Below, piece by piece: positions 25,957 to 35,472 of a DNA stretch of 46,150 bases. Positions within the stretch are counted from its first letter, which is position 1, and the number at the start of each line of letters is the position of its first letter. The notes beneath the pieces are model-generated. The model was not told where the DNA came from, searched no databases, and was given only the letters and a program-made list of their open reading frames with translations. The position numbers and the translations under genes were made by a program. Origin of the DNA: Rhodopirellula bahusiensis (lineage in GTDB: Bacteria > Planctomycetota > Planctomycetia > Pirellulales > Pirellulaceae); contig NZ_NIZW01000040.1 in the NCBI RefSeq assembly GCF_002727185.1, positions 1 through 46,150 of the forward strand, written 5' to 3'.

Positions 25957-28900
25957 ATGGAACCCATGTTTCCTTCCCATCGCTTTGCTGGCATGACCGT
26001 GCACCCAACATCAACCTCTCAAAGATCTTGGACACTTCTCTCGCTCGCGATGATCGCAGCACTGCTCTGCGCTTCTTCGCGTTCCACCCACGCCCAGGTT
26101 CTTGGCGGAGCAAACACTGGCAAACAGTACCCGCCGCAAACCTACTACACCGGTCTGGAAATCTATCGCGACGGCGACCTGAAGAACGCGATCAATGCGT
26201 TCGAGTCCGCACTTCGCAGCTCTCGAACCGACATCAACGGCAAGTGGATCGACGCGATTCCGGTCCATGCAATGCTTGCGGAATGCTACTGGCACTTGGG
26301 GCACCTCCCGCTTTGCCGAACGCACCTGGACGCCGGTATGCAGATCACGGTTCGCAATCGCGGTTGGTTGGGCGCGATTGACTGGACCAGCTTGAATCAA
26401 GGCGGCGCGATCCGAGCCGGCGCAACCAACCTTTGGCCGGAAGCCAACGCTGTTCGGCTTGCCCCCGTTCCAAAAGGATTGATGCTTCGAAGCGGCGACG
26501 TCATGACCGAACAACGCCTGCAACAAGGCGGGGCGATCGAAAGTCAAAATTTGAAACGCATCGACGCGATCGAGATCATGCGATCAATCGCGTTGATGAT
26601 GTACCGACGACGTGTCGTGATGGGAGAACTGTCGGCACAAGAACCCTTGGCCGCCGAACTGATGGAGTCGACCAAGTATCCGCAGGGCTTGAATTCGCCA
26701 GGCGGTCGTTCGTTGATCGGCGCAATGCGTGGCGTCGGACAAATCGCTGTCGGAGAAGACTCAACGGTTGTCGATCGAGTTGGCAAGTACGCCACGCTCG
26801 GCGGTGCGGTGCACCCGATGACGCCGCTGATGTTGCTGGCCGGGATGTCGGTCGGCGTCTCCGGCGATGCCAACGGGAACCTGGATCCGAATGTCGCATC
26901 CGGCTTGGTCGCGACCAGCCAACGAGCCGTCAATTCAGCAGCGGCTTTGGAGCAATACGAATTCATTGGCGAGGCGTTGCAATTGGCCGTGGGTGCCGCG
27001 GGGCCTCAACAATATGGAAAGGTGGAACAAACCTCCCTGCTCGCCGGACGCACACTGATTCGCGAATCGCGGCTCGCTTCGCTTCATTGCTATCTCGTTG
27101 CCGCGGACGCTGCGATCAGCGCCGGGCGAGTTGACGCGGCCGCGGAAGCCATGACGCTTGCCATCGAAATCGCATCACGCCGCGATGTGGAATTCCCTCG
27201 CTTGGAAGCCTACGGCGCCTACGTTGCCGCTCGCATCGCGGCTGCCCGGGGCGAATCGCTCGGCGGTCCTGACGGAAAGCTTTCCAATGCGATGGGATCG
27301 CTCAACGAGTTCGTCAACAACCGACGTGACCGCAATCGTCCGGTCATCTCGATGCCCTCTCACTACCAGTTGAGTCTTGTTCAATCCATGATGGGCCGAT
27401 CGATCGGCAACCAGTCGTCGAAGAGCCTTCTCACATACTTCACATCACCAGTTTCGATGCCAACCTGGCGACGAGATCCCGTGGACGCAATCGCGTTGAT
27501 TGGGCTTGATTCAACGCCTCTGCACCGCGGCCGATTGGAATTGGCCGTCGCAGAAAACAACGGCATCGATGTGCTCAAATCCACGGACCGAATCCACGCG
27601 GCTCGGTTGGCTTCCGCATTGCCACTTCGAGGTCGACTGATGGACGTTCGATCGCTGGTGACCGACCCGGCGGAATCGTTCTGGCCGTCGGCAAAGGACT
27701 TGGTCGTGCAGCCCTCACCGATGATCGCCGACCTTCGCCAGAAAGTCCAAGCATCCCTTCGCGAAGGCGCGGACGACACCGAACCTCGCAACGCCGCGGT
27801 CGCTAGCCTGCAGGAATCGCTGGTCACGCAGATCGCTCTTCAACGTTTGCGAATTCCCGCGATTTGCCCACCACCCGTCGCGTCCGAAGACGCCGCGTCG
27901 TTGCCACCTGGAACAGGATTGCTGACCTTTGTCGTCGACGGCCCTCGATTGGTCGCCACGCTTTCTCGCGATGGCAACACGACGGGGTGGATCTCACCTG
28001 CCGGACGACGCATCCCAACGATGATTTCGAAGCTGTTGGCCGAGATCGGCGCCAACCGCTCTCGTGGCAAGCGTCTTCCCGATGATGAATCATGGCGAGA
28101 CACCGCCGCCAAACTGAAAGAGATGCTATTCCCATCCAATTCGGGTTGGAACGAAACAGGACTGGAGAATTTGGTGATTGTTCCGGACGGCCCGCTTTGG
28201 TACTTGCCGTTTGAGTTGTTACCCGCCAGCGATGGACCGGACGTGACAGCCGAAGAGAACGACGACGCGCCCGAAGACGCCGCCGACGTCGACCCCGAAT
28301 CACCTGGCCAACTCTGGGCCGACACGATCGAAATCAGCTACGCTCCCACCCCAGGCTTGGCACTTCGCGAAGTCGGTTCGGCGAGTGAAGCGAACCGCGT
28401 TGCCGTGATGGCGGGAACGTTCTTCGCACCTCGTCAAAAAGAACTGAATGACCAAATGATCGAGGAGATGCTGGCCGCGGCGGACGATCCCCTGAAGTGG
28501 ACCCTCGGCTCAGCGCCGCCGACCGATCGAGTGGGACTGGGAGTGGCACACTTGGTCGTCGCCTCACCTCTGACACCCAACGTTGCCGCGCCGATGGCCA
28601 CCACAACTATCCCGACTAGCACCTCCACACCGCGATCCGACGCCAACGGACCGTGGGATCAATTGTTCGGTTGGGTGCGTTTGCCCGCTGGCGGCCCAAG
28701 AACAGTTGCACTACCCGGATACCGAACAGCAGCCGGCGCGGCCAAGCTCGGCGATGGCTCCGAGATTTTCTTTCCCCTGGCCGCGCTTCGATGCAGCGGG
28801 GTCAAGGAAATCACTCTCAGCCGCTGGGTCACCGGCGGCAACTCCGCCGCCACCGTGATCGGCGAATTGATCAACGAAACACCTCATACCTCGCTTGCGT

Positions 28901-29079
28901 CCGCCACCCGACGCGGAGTTTCGCTGCTTCGGCAAGCGGACCTTTCCGTCACTGGAGAACCGCTACTCGGAAAAGCCGATGAAGAGTCGCAAAGCATCAA
29001 TGGGAATCAACCGTTGTTCTGGGCGACGTACATGACCTCGGGATCAATTGGCTTGCCAGCTCCCAAAAGCGATGAGTGA
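25957..29079 (+). CDS. Exported TPR protein with a degenerate CHAT domain
   Basis: A 1040-residue protein. ATG 25957 starts the longest product; ATG 25993 is alternative. A signal segment (LLSLAMIAALLCASSRSTHA) precedes TPR-like helices (TYYTGLEIYRDGDLKNAIN, HAMLAECYWHLGHLPLC). CHAT-family features begin near residue 739: LVIVPDGPLWYLPFELLP. Where CHAT proteases have HxxTHG, this has HLVVASPLTPN, and where they have SACxTG, it has ALPGYRTAAG, so the catalytic His region and the Cys appear lost. The final ALRCSGVKEITLSRW matches the late CHAT strand-helix. It may be a pseudo-protease scaffold. A CCCGATCGGG palindrome lies just upstream (25934-25943). Confidence 0.75.
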   Translation: MEPMFPSHRFAGMTVHPTSTSQRSWTLLSLAMIAALLCASSRSTHAQVLGGANTGKQYPPQTYYTGLEIYRDGDLKNAINAFESALRSSRTDINGKWIDAIPVHAMLAECYWHLGHLPLCRTHLDAGMQITVRNRGWLGAIDWTSLNQGGAIRAGATNLWPEANAVRLAPVPKGLMLRSGDVMTEQRLQQGGAIESQNLKRIDAIEIMRSIALMMYRRRVVMGELSAQEPLAAELMESTKYPQGLNSPGGRSLIGAMRGVGQIAVGEDSTVVDRVGKYATLGGAVHPMTPLMLLAGMSVGVSGDANGNLDPNVASGLVATSQRAVNSAAALEQYEFIGEALQLAVGAAGPQQYGKVEQTSLLAGRTLIRESRLASLHCYLVAADAAISAGRVDAAAEAMTLAIEIASRRDVEFPRLEAYGAYVAARIAAARGESLGGPDGKLSNAMGSLNEFVNNRRDRNRPVISMPSHYQLSLVQSMMGRSIGNQSSKSLLTYFTSPVSMPTWRRDPVDAIALIGLDSTPLHRGRLELAVAENNGIDVLKSTDRIHAARLASALPLRGRLMDVRSLVTDPAESFWPSAKDLVVQPSPMIADLRQKVQASLREGADDTEPRNAAVASLQESLVTQIALQRLRIPAICPPPVASEDAASLPPGTGLLTFVVDGPRLVATLSRDGNTTGWISPAGRRIPTMISKLLAEIGANRSRGKRLPDDESWRDTAAKLKEMLFPSNSGWNETGLENLVIVPDGPLWYLPFELLPASDGPDVTAEENDDAPEDAADVDPESPGQLWADTIEISYAPTPGLALREVGSASEANRVAVMAGTFFAPRQKELNDQMIEEMLAAADDPLKWTLGSAPPTDRVGLGVAHLVVASPLTPNVAAPMATTTIPTSTSTPRSDANGPWDQLFGWVRLPAGGPRTVALPGYRTAAGAAKLGDGSEIFFPLAALRCSGVKEITLSRWVTGGNSAATVIGELINETPHTSLASATRRGVSLLRQADLSVTGEPLLGKADEESQSINGNQPLFWATYMTSGSIGLPAPKSDE

Positions 29080-29163
29080 CGAGCGAATCGAAGCAACGCC
29101 GAGCCGCAATCGTTCCTGATATGATTGTGGATCACTCCCCGTGCTTGCTTCCTTCACTTTCAC

Positions 29164-29556
29164 ATGCCAAACCCGTACCAGCCGCCTGAGACCGCGCCAG
29201 CGAACCTGACGCACGATTGTCCTGTTTGCGAGCAACCGGTCGGCTTCTATCGTTTCGCGTTCCCATTTGGATATTGCAAGCACTGCCGCAACTACCTCAC
29301 GATTCGCGACTGGGGACGAGAGTCATGGTCCTGGACCGCTAGCTTCATCGGAATCATTGTCATTCCGATTGGACTGCGTTCCTACAAAATCATTGATTTC
29401 ACACCACCGATCGGAACAATGATTCTGATTTGGTTCGCGGCATCGATCGTCCACAGCAAAATCCACGGCCAACTCGTCCCCGCCTATTGCTGGGGCTTTT
29501 TCGCGGCACGAGACGATGACCGGATCTCAAAGGATGACGCTGACTCGGGCACGTGA
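29164..29556 (+). CDS. Small membrane protein with zinc ribbon and NPYQPP N-terminus
   Basis: A 130-residue protein. ATG 29164 gives the common planctomycete N-terminus MPNPYQPPE. Residues 19-45 hold two CxxC pairs (CPVCEQP and YCKHCRNY), a probable zinc ribbon. Two hydrophobic helices follow (about residues 57-73 and 84-98). The protein ends in an acidic tail. It is convergent with, and one base away from, the RND transporter gene. Family unknown; the ribbon plus membrane pair layout is typical of small uncharacterised planctomycete proteins. Confidence 0.68.
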   Translation: MPNPYQPPETAPANLTHDCPVCEQPVGFYRFAFPFGYCKHCRNYLTIRDWGRESWSWTASFIGIIVIPIGLRSYKIIDFTPPIGTMILIWFAASIVHSKIHGQLVPAYCWGFFAARDDDRISKDDADSGT

Positions 29557-29557
29557 T

Positions 29558-32500
29558 CTACGACGGGCTCCATCTCCGGCCGAAGGAATACAGCACCGGA
29601 ACGACGATCAAAGTCAACAACGTTGCAAAGCTGAGCCCTGAAACCAGCAGCCACGCCATTCCTTCCCAAAGCGGCCCGCCATCGAGCGCCAGCGGGATCA
29701 ATCCGCCGACCGTGGTGGCCGTGGTCAGGAAAATCGCGGTCAATCGTTGCTGGCCTGCGGCAACGATCGCCTGATTGAACGCCTCGCTCGCGTCGGCGTC
29801 ATCGGAGTCATTTGCATTTCGTTCCGCAACCGACATGTCCGCGAATTCGACGAATAGAATCGCTGCGTTCAGCACGATCCCAAACAACGCGAGCACACCG
29901 AGCTGCGGCATGAACCCGAACGCACTGTTGGTCAGCCACAACCCAATCAACGCACCCGCGAGAGCCAAAGGCAACGTCGCGATGATGATCGATGTTCGGA
30001 ACAGACTGTTGAACTGAACAATCAGCAAAATGATGATTGCGACGAAGGACATCCCGAACGATTTCAACATTTTCCACTGAGCCTTCTGCGACTCCTCGAG
30101 TGCGCCACCAACTTCAACTTTGAATCCATCGGGCAACTCACCTTGCAACTCTTTCATCTCAGGTGAGTTGAAAACGCCCATCGTGATATCGTTCCCCGAA
30201 GCACCAAACTTCACTTGCGACCGCACTTCGATGGTTCGATTTCCGTCGCGACGATCGATCAAGGCGGGACGCCACTGAGGGATAACAGTGGCGATGGATG
30301 CCAGCGGTAGTTTGCCCTGACTGGTTTCCACATGCGCGTTCGCGATTGCCGATAACGAGCGACTCTCGGGTTCCAACCGGAAGTACACGGGCACCTGGTG
30401 CTCGCCCTCGCGGTAGTAGGTCAACAGTCGACCGGAGAAGTACGTATCCAGCGTGCTTGCGACTTCAGCGTTGCTGACCCGAGCCAGATTGGCACGATCG
30501 GATTCCACGTCAACATACAATTCTTGACTGCTGACTCCCCAAGAATCATTGAGTGAAATCGTATCCGGATCGGAATCGACCATCTTCTTGATACGATTCG
30601 CAGAGTCTCGGAGCGTTTTCATATTCGCGAAACCATTGCCCACGACTCGCAAGACAACCGGATCGGCGGGCGGGCCCAAGAACAACTCAATCGGAACCAC
30701 TCGAGCACCTACGATTGGCTGAAGCCCTAAATCTTCGTCGCCGTGCGTGATGACACGGCGCAGCTCTTCTGCGAAATCATGCGTTCGACGCCCATCAGTG
30801 GTTTGAATCAAGATTTCCGCAAAGTTGGGTTTCAACGCCTCGGGTTCCCAAGACAGGTACCAACGAGCACCGCCGCCACCGACCATCGTGCGCATGTTCA
30901 GCAGACGATCGTCCTGTTCACCCTCTTCATTCGTGAACGAACTGCAGCGGCGAATCACGTCCTCGACTTGACGAGCGACTTCGTTGGTTTGGGCGATCGA
31001 GGATGACTCCGGCAACCAAACTTCAACGGCAAATTGATTGCGTTGCGTGAGTGGGAAGAACTCCGCGGAGATCGGCAACTGGGTCGTTGCCAAGAGTACG
31101 CCGAAGGCACCCGCCATCGTAACGAAGCGATGCTTGAGCGCCCAACGCAGCGACGAACCATAGACGCGAAAGAAAAATCCGTTGGCTTCGGCGACTTGAT
31201 TCGATCCAGCGGTCTGGCCGATCGGTTGACCTGCGGAATCAGTCGCAACTGATGGTTGGCGACCGAATCGACTAGCGAGTTTCGAAGAGCCGATCTTGGC
31301 CATCAACCAGGGCAACGGAGCCGTGGGTTTGCTCGGGTCCTTGGGCGGACGAATGAACCAGGCTGCCAAGATCACACAAAACGTCATCGCTAAGACCCAG
31401 CTCACTGCCAGCATCACCGAAAGCGTTGTCGGTAAACTGTAAATGAATTCGCGATTGACCCCATCCATCGCTATCAGCATCGGTACAAACGCAGCGATGG
31501 TAGTCAACGTTCCGTTCAACATTGATTTGCCCAACGTTTGGGCTCCGTGAACGGCAGCTTCTTTGGGCGGCATCCCGGCGATTTGATTTGTTCGAGCTTG
31601 GTCGCAGATTTGGACCGCATTGTCGACCAGCAATCCCAGCGAAATGATCATCGACGCCAGCGACATCTGCTCCAACTGGACACCGAACAAGGTCACAATC
31701 GCGAGCGACGTCAGCACCACGAATGGAATGTTCGCGGCCATCACTGCTGCGGTGCGAAACCCAACGACAAGGTAGACAACAACGACCACAATCACGATCG
31801 CCGAGATGATGTTGAACACGACTTCGCGAAGACGTTGATTCACACTGTCGGATTGATCTGAAATGATCGGAACCGCTAAATCAGGCGGCAGTGCACCGCT
31901 GTTTCGAAGTTCAACGATACGCTGTTTCGCACTGCTGCAAATATCGACAATGTTTGCTCCTGATTTCATTTGAACCGCAACGACGTTGGCTGTCGCTTCG
32001 AAATCGACATCTCCGTATCGGCAAATTCGCGTCGGCGGGTCCACATAACCGCGGCGGACGCGAAGCCCCATGTCTTCCAAGTGAATCGGGTTGACTCCGC
32101 CTCGCGACGGCACTCCGCTGACGACCAAGCGGTTGATTTCTGCGAGCGCGTTGACTTCCCCAGCGGGCTTCACGAAGAAGCGTCCATCTCCCGCGTCGAT
32201 GCGGCCCCCAGGTTCAACAATGTTTTGAGCCTTCGCCAGAGCGGCGATTTGGTCGATCGTCAGTTCCAACTTGGACCAATTGCGTTCGTCGGTCTCAACA
32301 TAGATCGCTTCTTCGCGGACGCCATGACGTTCCACTTTGGCAACCCCCGGCAGCAATCGCAATGCATCGCGAATGCGTTCGGAGTAGATGTCCAGTTCAC
32401 GATCCGAGTAAGCGAATCGCGGGTCGATTGAATTGGTTTCTTCGTCCGGTTGTTGATGGACCGCGAACAGGATGACGCTGGTGTCCGCGAATTCATCGTT

Positions 32501-32890
32501 CACGAACGGAACCACCACGGGATCCGGCATCGGGACATTCTCCACCCGAGCTCGGACGCGATCCCAAGCGTCGTCGATCTTCGCCCCTGGCAACCACTCC
32601 TCCAGTTCAACAAAGATCACGGTTTGTTCGCTGCTGGACGTTGACCGAATCAGCCGAACTTCCTCGATCCCATCGATCGCTTCTTCCAATGGGTCCGTGA
32701 CCAACTCTTCCATCTTTTCAGCGGACGCCCCTGGCCATCGGGCGGAAACAACACAGATTTTCAGCGTGAATTCAGGGTCTTCACGACGCGGCATCGTTAG
32801 CGCAGCAAGGATGCCCCAGCAGACAAACATCAACACGAAAGTGATCACGACCGTTGGCCGCGAAACGGCAAATGCGGGCAGACGATTCAT
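29558..32890 (-). CDS. RND efflux pump, inner-membrane permease
   Basis: A 1110-residue resistance-nodulation-division transporter that would export drugs, lipids or metabolites by proton antiport together with the adjacent adaptor and an outer-membrane channel encoded elsewhere. ATG 32890 overlaps the adaptor stop by four bases (ATGA). The N-terminus MNRLPAFAVSRPTVVITFVL and PRREDPEF are typical, followed by the porter domain YPGAS-like RWPGASAEKMEELV, then helices 2-6. Helix 4 reads GLLVDNAVQIC, so the usual Asp-Asp pair is Asp-Asn, and helix 10 GIVLNAAILFVEF has Asn where AcrB has Lys940. This pattern is shared by a known RND branch, not necessarily inactive. Confidence 0.94.
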   Translation of the reverse strand: MNRLPAFAVSRPTVVITFVLMFVCWGILAALTMPRREDPEFTLKICVVSARWPGASAEKMEELVTDPLEEAIDGIEEVRLIRSTSSSEQTVIFVELEEWLPGAKIDDAWDRVRARVENVPMPDPVVVPFVNDEFADTSVILFAVHQQPDEETNSIDPRFAYSDRELDIYSERIRDALRLLPGVAKVERHGVREEAIYVETDERNWSKLELTIDQIAALAKAQNIVEPGGRIDAGDGRFFVKPAGEVNALAEINRLVVSGVPSRGGVNPIHLEDMGLRVRRGYVDPPTRICRYGDVDFEATANVVAVQMKSGANIVDICSSAKQRIVELRNSGALPPDLAVPIISDQSDSVNQRLREVVFNIISAIVIVVVVVYLVVGFRTAAVMAANIPFVVLTSLAIVTLFGVQLEQMSLASMIISLGLLVDNAVQICDQARTNQIAGMPPKEAAVHGAQTLGKSMLNGTLTTIAAFVPMLIAMDGVNREFIYSLPTTLSVMLAVSWVLAMTFCVILAAWFIRPPKDPSKPTAPLPWLMAKIGSSKLASRFGRQPSVATDSAGQPIGQTAGSNQVAEANGFFFRVYGSSLRWALKHRFVTMAGAFGVLLATTQLPISAEFFPLTQRNQFAVEVWLPESSSIAQTNEVARQVEDVIRRCSSFTNEEGEQDDRLLNMRTMVGGGGARWYLSWEPEALKPNFAEILIQTTDGRRTHDFAEELRRVITHGDEDLGLQPIVGARVVPIELFLGPPADPVVLRVVGNGFANMKTLRDSANRIKKMVDSDPDTISLNDSWGVSSQELYVDVESDRANLARVSNAEVASTLDTYFSGRLLTYYREGEHQVPVYFRLEPESRSLSAIANAHVETSQGKLPLASIATVIPQWRPALIDRRDGNRTIEVRSQVKFGASGNDITMGVFNSPEMKELQGELPDGFKVEVGGALEESQKAQWKMLKSFGMSFVAIIILLIVQFNSLFRTSIIIATLPLALAGALIGLWLTNSAFGFMPQLGVLALFGIVLNAAILFVEFADMSVAERNANDSDDADASEAFNQAIVAAGQQRLTAIFLTTATTVGGLIPLALDGGPLWEGMAWLLVSGLSFATLLTLIVVPVLYSFGRRWSPS

Positions 32891-34620
32891 TGGGCAACCG
32901 CCGATGCTTGAGGTGTCGGGACGACTCGAACTCGATCGCCGTCGTCGAGGTAGTGCGTGCCCCGGACAACGACGTTGGATCCATCAACCAATTCGTCGGC
33001 TTGAACCGGTTCAATGCACAGGATCAACGAATCGTCGGCCACCGTGTCTTCGGCCGTGACGCGAACCTGCACTCGCTTCGCAGTCGGCTCCGCTAGCGTG
33101 TCATCGAGCACGTGCACAAAGTTTGCTCCGTCTTCTTTGCGAACGGCCTTCATAGGCACATAGAAACCCACGTTGGAATTGTCGGGGATCAACGCGACTC
33201 GAACGGTGTCACCCGAACGCAGCATCCAGCGTGTCTGCTCCAAAACCACGCTTCCGGATTCCCAACGCGACAGGACTTCCGGACGAATTTGATTCCCATC
33301 CAGAGTCAGCAACTGGCCGGTGATGAGATCATCTTCCAAATCGATTGCGGAAGGATCAGCGAACTCGATCGCCACAAAGTTCCATGTTCCCAGAAACGGA
33401 ATCACATCGCTGAGCAGATTCACCTTCAAACGCTGGACGTTCAAATCACGATTCATAGTGTCCGAAAGTTGGCTCCAAGCTCGATTGGTGACTTTCCAAA
33501 CAAAGGCCTCATCGCCGATCCGGTGAATGCAACGTTGCTCGACTAGCAAGCGTCGATCGCCGGTGACAATCGGTCCGATGTTCAACGGAAAGATGTCCTT
33601 GGTCTTCAGCTTGCTCGCGGTTGATTCAGAAAGTTCGACACTGCTTTCCTGTTGATTCCGGACGTGCAATGAAACCGTGAACGTCCGAGTGTTCGCATCC
33701 GCAATCGAGTCAACCGTGTAAACCATGCCGGTGACTTGCCTTTGAACGCCGTCTCGACGGGTGACGGTCACACCGAGCGTGTCGCCGCGTTGATAGCGAC
33801 GGGAATTGGCAGCCGTGACTTCGAACTCGACCATCATCGGGTCGACCATTTGCACGGTCACAATCGGATCACCTTCTTTGACATACGTTCCCGGGACCGC
33901 ATGCACTTCGGCGACTTGGCCGGGGAAGGAGCTGTACAAGGTCGTGTTGCGAAGGTTCCGTTTGGCTTCTGCCAACCGCTGATTGGCTTGTTGAACTTGA
34001 GCGTCCAGTGCCAGTTGTTCAGCGTCGGCCTGTGCCAACTCAGCAGTTGCACTGTCGACTTGCAATTGTGCAGTCGACGCTCGGGTTCGTGTGGTGTCCA
34101 GTTCCGATCCTGACATGGCATTGGAACGTGACAACTTTTGAGCTCGAGCCAGTTCTCTCTCAGCCAACTGCAACTCAGCTTCGGCCGTTCGAATTCGACT
34201 GGGCAATCGACGCTCAATCGTGATCAGATTCGCGTCTCGTCGACGCTGCGCAACCGCCGCATCGGCTTCGGCTGCGTCGACCGCGATTTGAAATTGCTCA
34301 TCGTTCAGCCTGGCCAGCGGCACGCCGACTCGACCGTTGCCGATACCCGTCACCATTTCGTTGGGCTCGATCACCTGGACCACACGGCCGGCTTGTTCGA
34401 ACGCAATTCGTTCGGCTTTCCAAGGTGCAACCGACGCGGTGGTGTGGTGCTGGTACGATGGGCTGCTTTGACGCAGAGTCATCGTGGTCACCGGCTTAGG
34501 CGGCTTTTCGACTTGTTCGTTCGAGGTTGTCGGTTCGCTGGAACACCCCGAAGCGATGAGCGTCAGCACTGCGAAGCCGACGGCGAATGGACCGCGAAGC
34601 GGATGGAATCGATCAAACAC
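32887..34620 (-). CDS. RND efflux periplasmic adaptor (membrane fusion) lipoprotein
   Basis: A 577-residue HlyD/AcrA-type adaptor linking the pump to an outer-membrane channel. The GTG at 34620 is the first plausible start. The lipobox LTLIASGC gives lipidation at Cys26. A long Ala/Gln/Glu-rich coiled coil lies at about 110-220 (AEAELQLAERELARAQKL), flanked by lipoyl halves; SSFPGQVAEVHAVPGTYVKE is the second half with the usual G-x-V motif, and beta-barrel and membrane-proximal domains follow. It is longer than the usual 350-400 residues, due to an extra C-terminal part. Adaptor and pump overlap, and a TetR gene is divergent. Confidence 0.9.
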   Translation of the reverse strand: MFDRFHPLRGPFAVGFAVLTLIASGCSSEPTTSNEQVEKPPKPVTTMTLRQSSPSYQHHTTASVAPWKAERIAFEQAGRVVQVIEPNEMVTGIGNGRVGVPLARLNDEQFQIAVDAAEADAAVAQRRRDANLITIERRLPSRIRTAEAELQLAERELARAQKLSRSNAMSGSELDTTRTRASTAQLQVDSATAELAQADAEQLALDAQVQQANQRLAEAKRNLRNTTLYSSFPGQVAEVHAVPGTYVKEGDPIVTVQMVDPMMVEFEVTAANSRRYQRGDTLGVTVTRRDGVQRQVTGMVYTVDSIADANTRTFTVSLHVRNQQESSVELSESTASKLKTKDIFPLNIGPIVTGDRRLLVEQRCIHRIGDEAFVWKVTNRAWSQLSDTMNRDLNVQRLKVNLLSDVIPFLGTWNFVAIEFADPSAIDLEDDLITGQLLTLDGNQIRPEVLSRWESGSVVLEQTRWMLRSGDTVRVALIPDNSNVGFYVPMKAVRKEDGANFVHVLDDTLAEPTAKRVQVRVTAEDTVADDSLILCIEPVQADELVDGSNVVVRGTHYLDDGDRVRVVPTPQASAVAQ

Positions 34621-34762
34621 GGCAGCTCGTTATATAAGACGGACTCAGAAGGGTGACGTGTCACCAGCAGCGGTTGAGGCTGCTCGGAACCGGAAAAAGC
34701 GGCACAATCCGGTCGCCGTTGCGGTGAAACGTCTCTGGCGTTCGCACAATGCATCTGCAATA

Positions 34763-34782
34763 AGTACACCCGGCGGTGTACT
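34763..34782. promoter_or_regulatory. Perfect palindromic operator for the TetR regulator
   Basis: AGTACACC-CGGC-GGTGTACT is a perfect inverted repeat of two 8-base arms and a 4-base spacer. It lies 41 bases before the TetR start and in the divergent region leading to the RND operon at 34620. Its size and symmetry fit a TetR dimer site, so the regulator probably represses itself and the pump. No second copy is seen in the region. Confidence 0.68.
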
Positions 34783-34823
34783 CTACATCGCAGTCCCCAA
34801 AAGTAAACCGGCAGGAGCAAGTT

Positions 34824-35459
34824 TTGCCCAACCGTTCCAAAGAGACCTCTGAGCCCAGCCCACTGAAGCTGACTGATCGCAAACGCGCCGCGATTGTCCA
34901 GGCTGCAGCGACGGAGTTTCAAACCCGAGGTTACTTTTCGACCAGCATGAATGTGATCGCAGCGACCGCGAAAGTGAGCAAACGAACGCTCTACAACCAC
35001 TTTGACAGCAAGGAAGCTCTGTTCGACGCCATCATCGAAGAGCTGACTCAGAAAGCCGAGCTGCTGCCCGTTTGTTCATTCGACCCGACTCGTGACTTAC
35101 GAGAACAACTGATCGAGCTCGCTCTCGTTGAGGTGCAATTCATGACATCGCAATCGGTGGTCGCCTTGGCTCGGGCCGGGATATCTCGAGTCCTCGCCGA
35201 GCCTGAAGTCGGGAAGAAAATCGATCATCGTCGCTTTCACCGACGCGTCGAGCATTGGCTTGACGACGCGCACGCCGCGGGATGCTTGAATCACACGAAC
35301 ACAGAATTTGCGGCCAAGCAATTCGTTGGAATGTTGATGACGTTTGCTTTTTGGCCAACCATCGTCAACGGCGAATCCCCGCCTAGCAAGAAGAAGCGGG
35401 ACTGCATCGTCGAATCCACCGTCGAAATATTCCTCGCCAGCTACCAAGTATCTGACTGA
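34824..35459 (+). CDS. TetR/AcrR-family transcriptional repressor
   Basis: A 211-residue regulator, presumably controlling the divergent RND pump. TTG 34824 is preferred because AGGAG is centred nine bases upstream; a GTG at 34776 would lie inside the operator palindrome. The N-terminal TetR domain is intact: AIVQAAATEFQTRGYFSTSM, then the helix-turn-helix (VIAATAKVSKRTLYNHF, residues 44-60) and SKEALFDAI. The C-terminal ligand domain (residues 80-205) resembles the AefR-like type (QSVVALARAGISRVLAE). It ends 13 bases before a convergent membrane-protein gene. The inducer is unknown. Confidence 0.93.
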   Translation: MPNRSKETSEPSPLKLTDRKRAAIVQAAATEFQTRGYFSTSMNVIAATAKVSKRTLYNHFDSKEALFDAIIEELTQKAELLPVCSFDPTRDLREQLIELALVEVQFMTSQSVVALARAGISRVLAEPEVGKKIDHRRFHRRVEHWLDDAHAAGCLNHTNTEFAAKQFVGMLMTFAFWPTIVNGESPPSKKKRDCIVESTVEIFLASYQVSD

Positions 35460-35472
35460 CCACAAGCGACCG

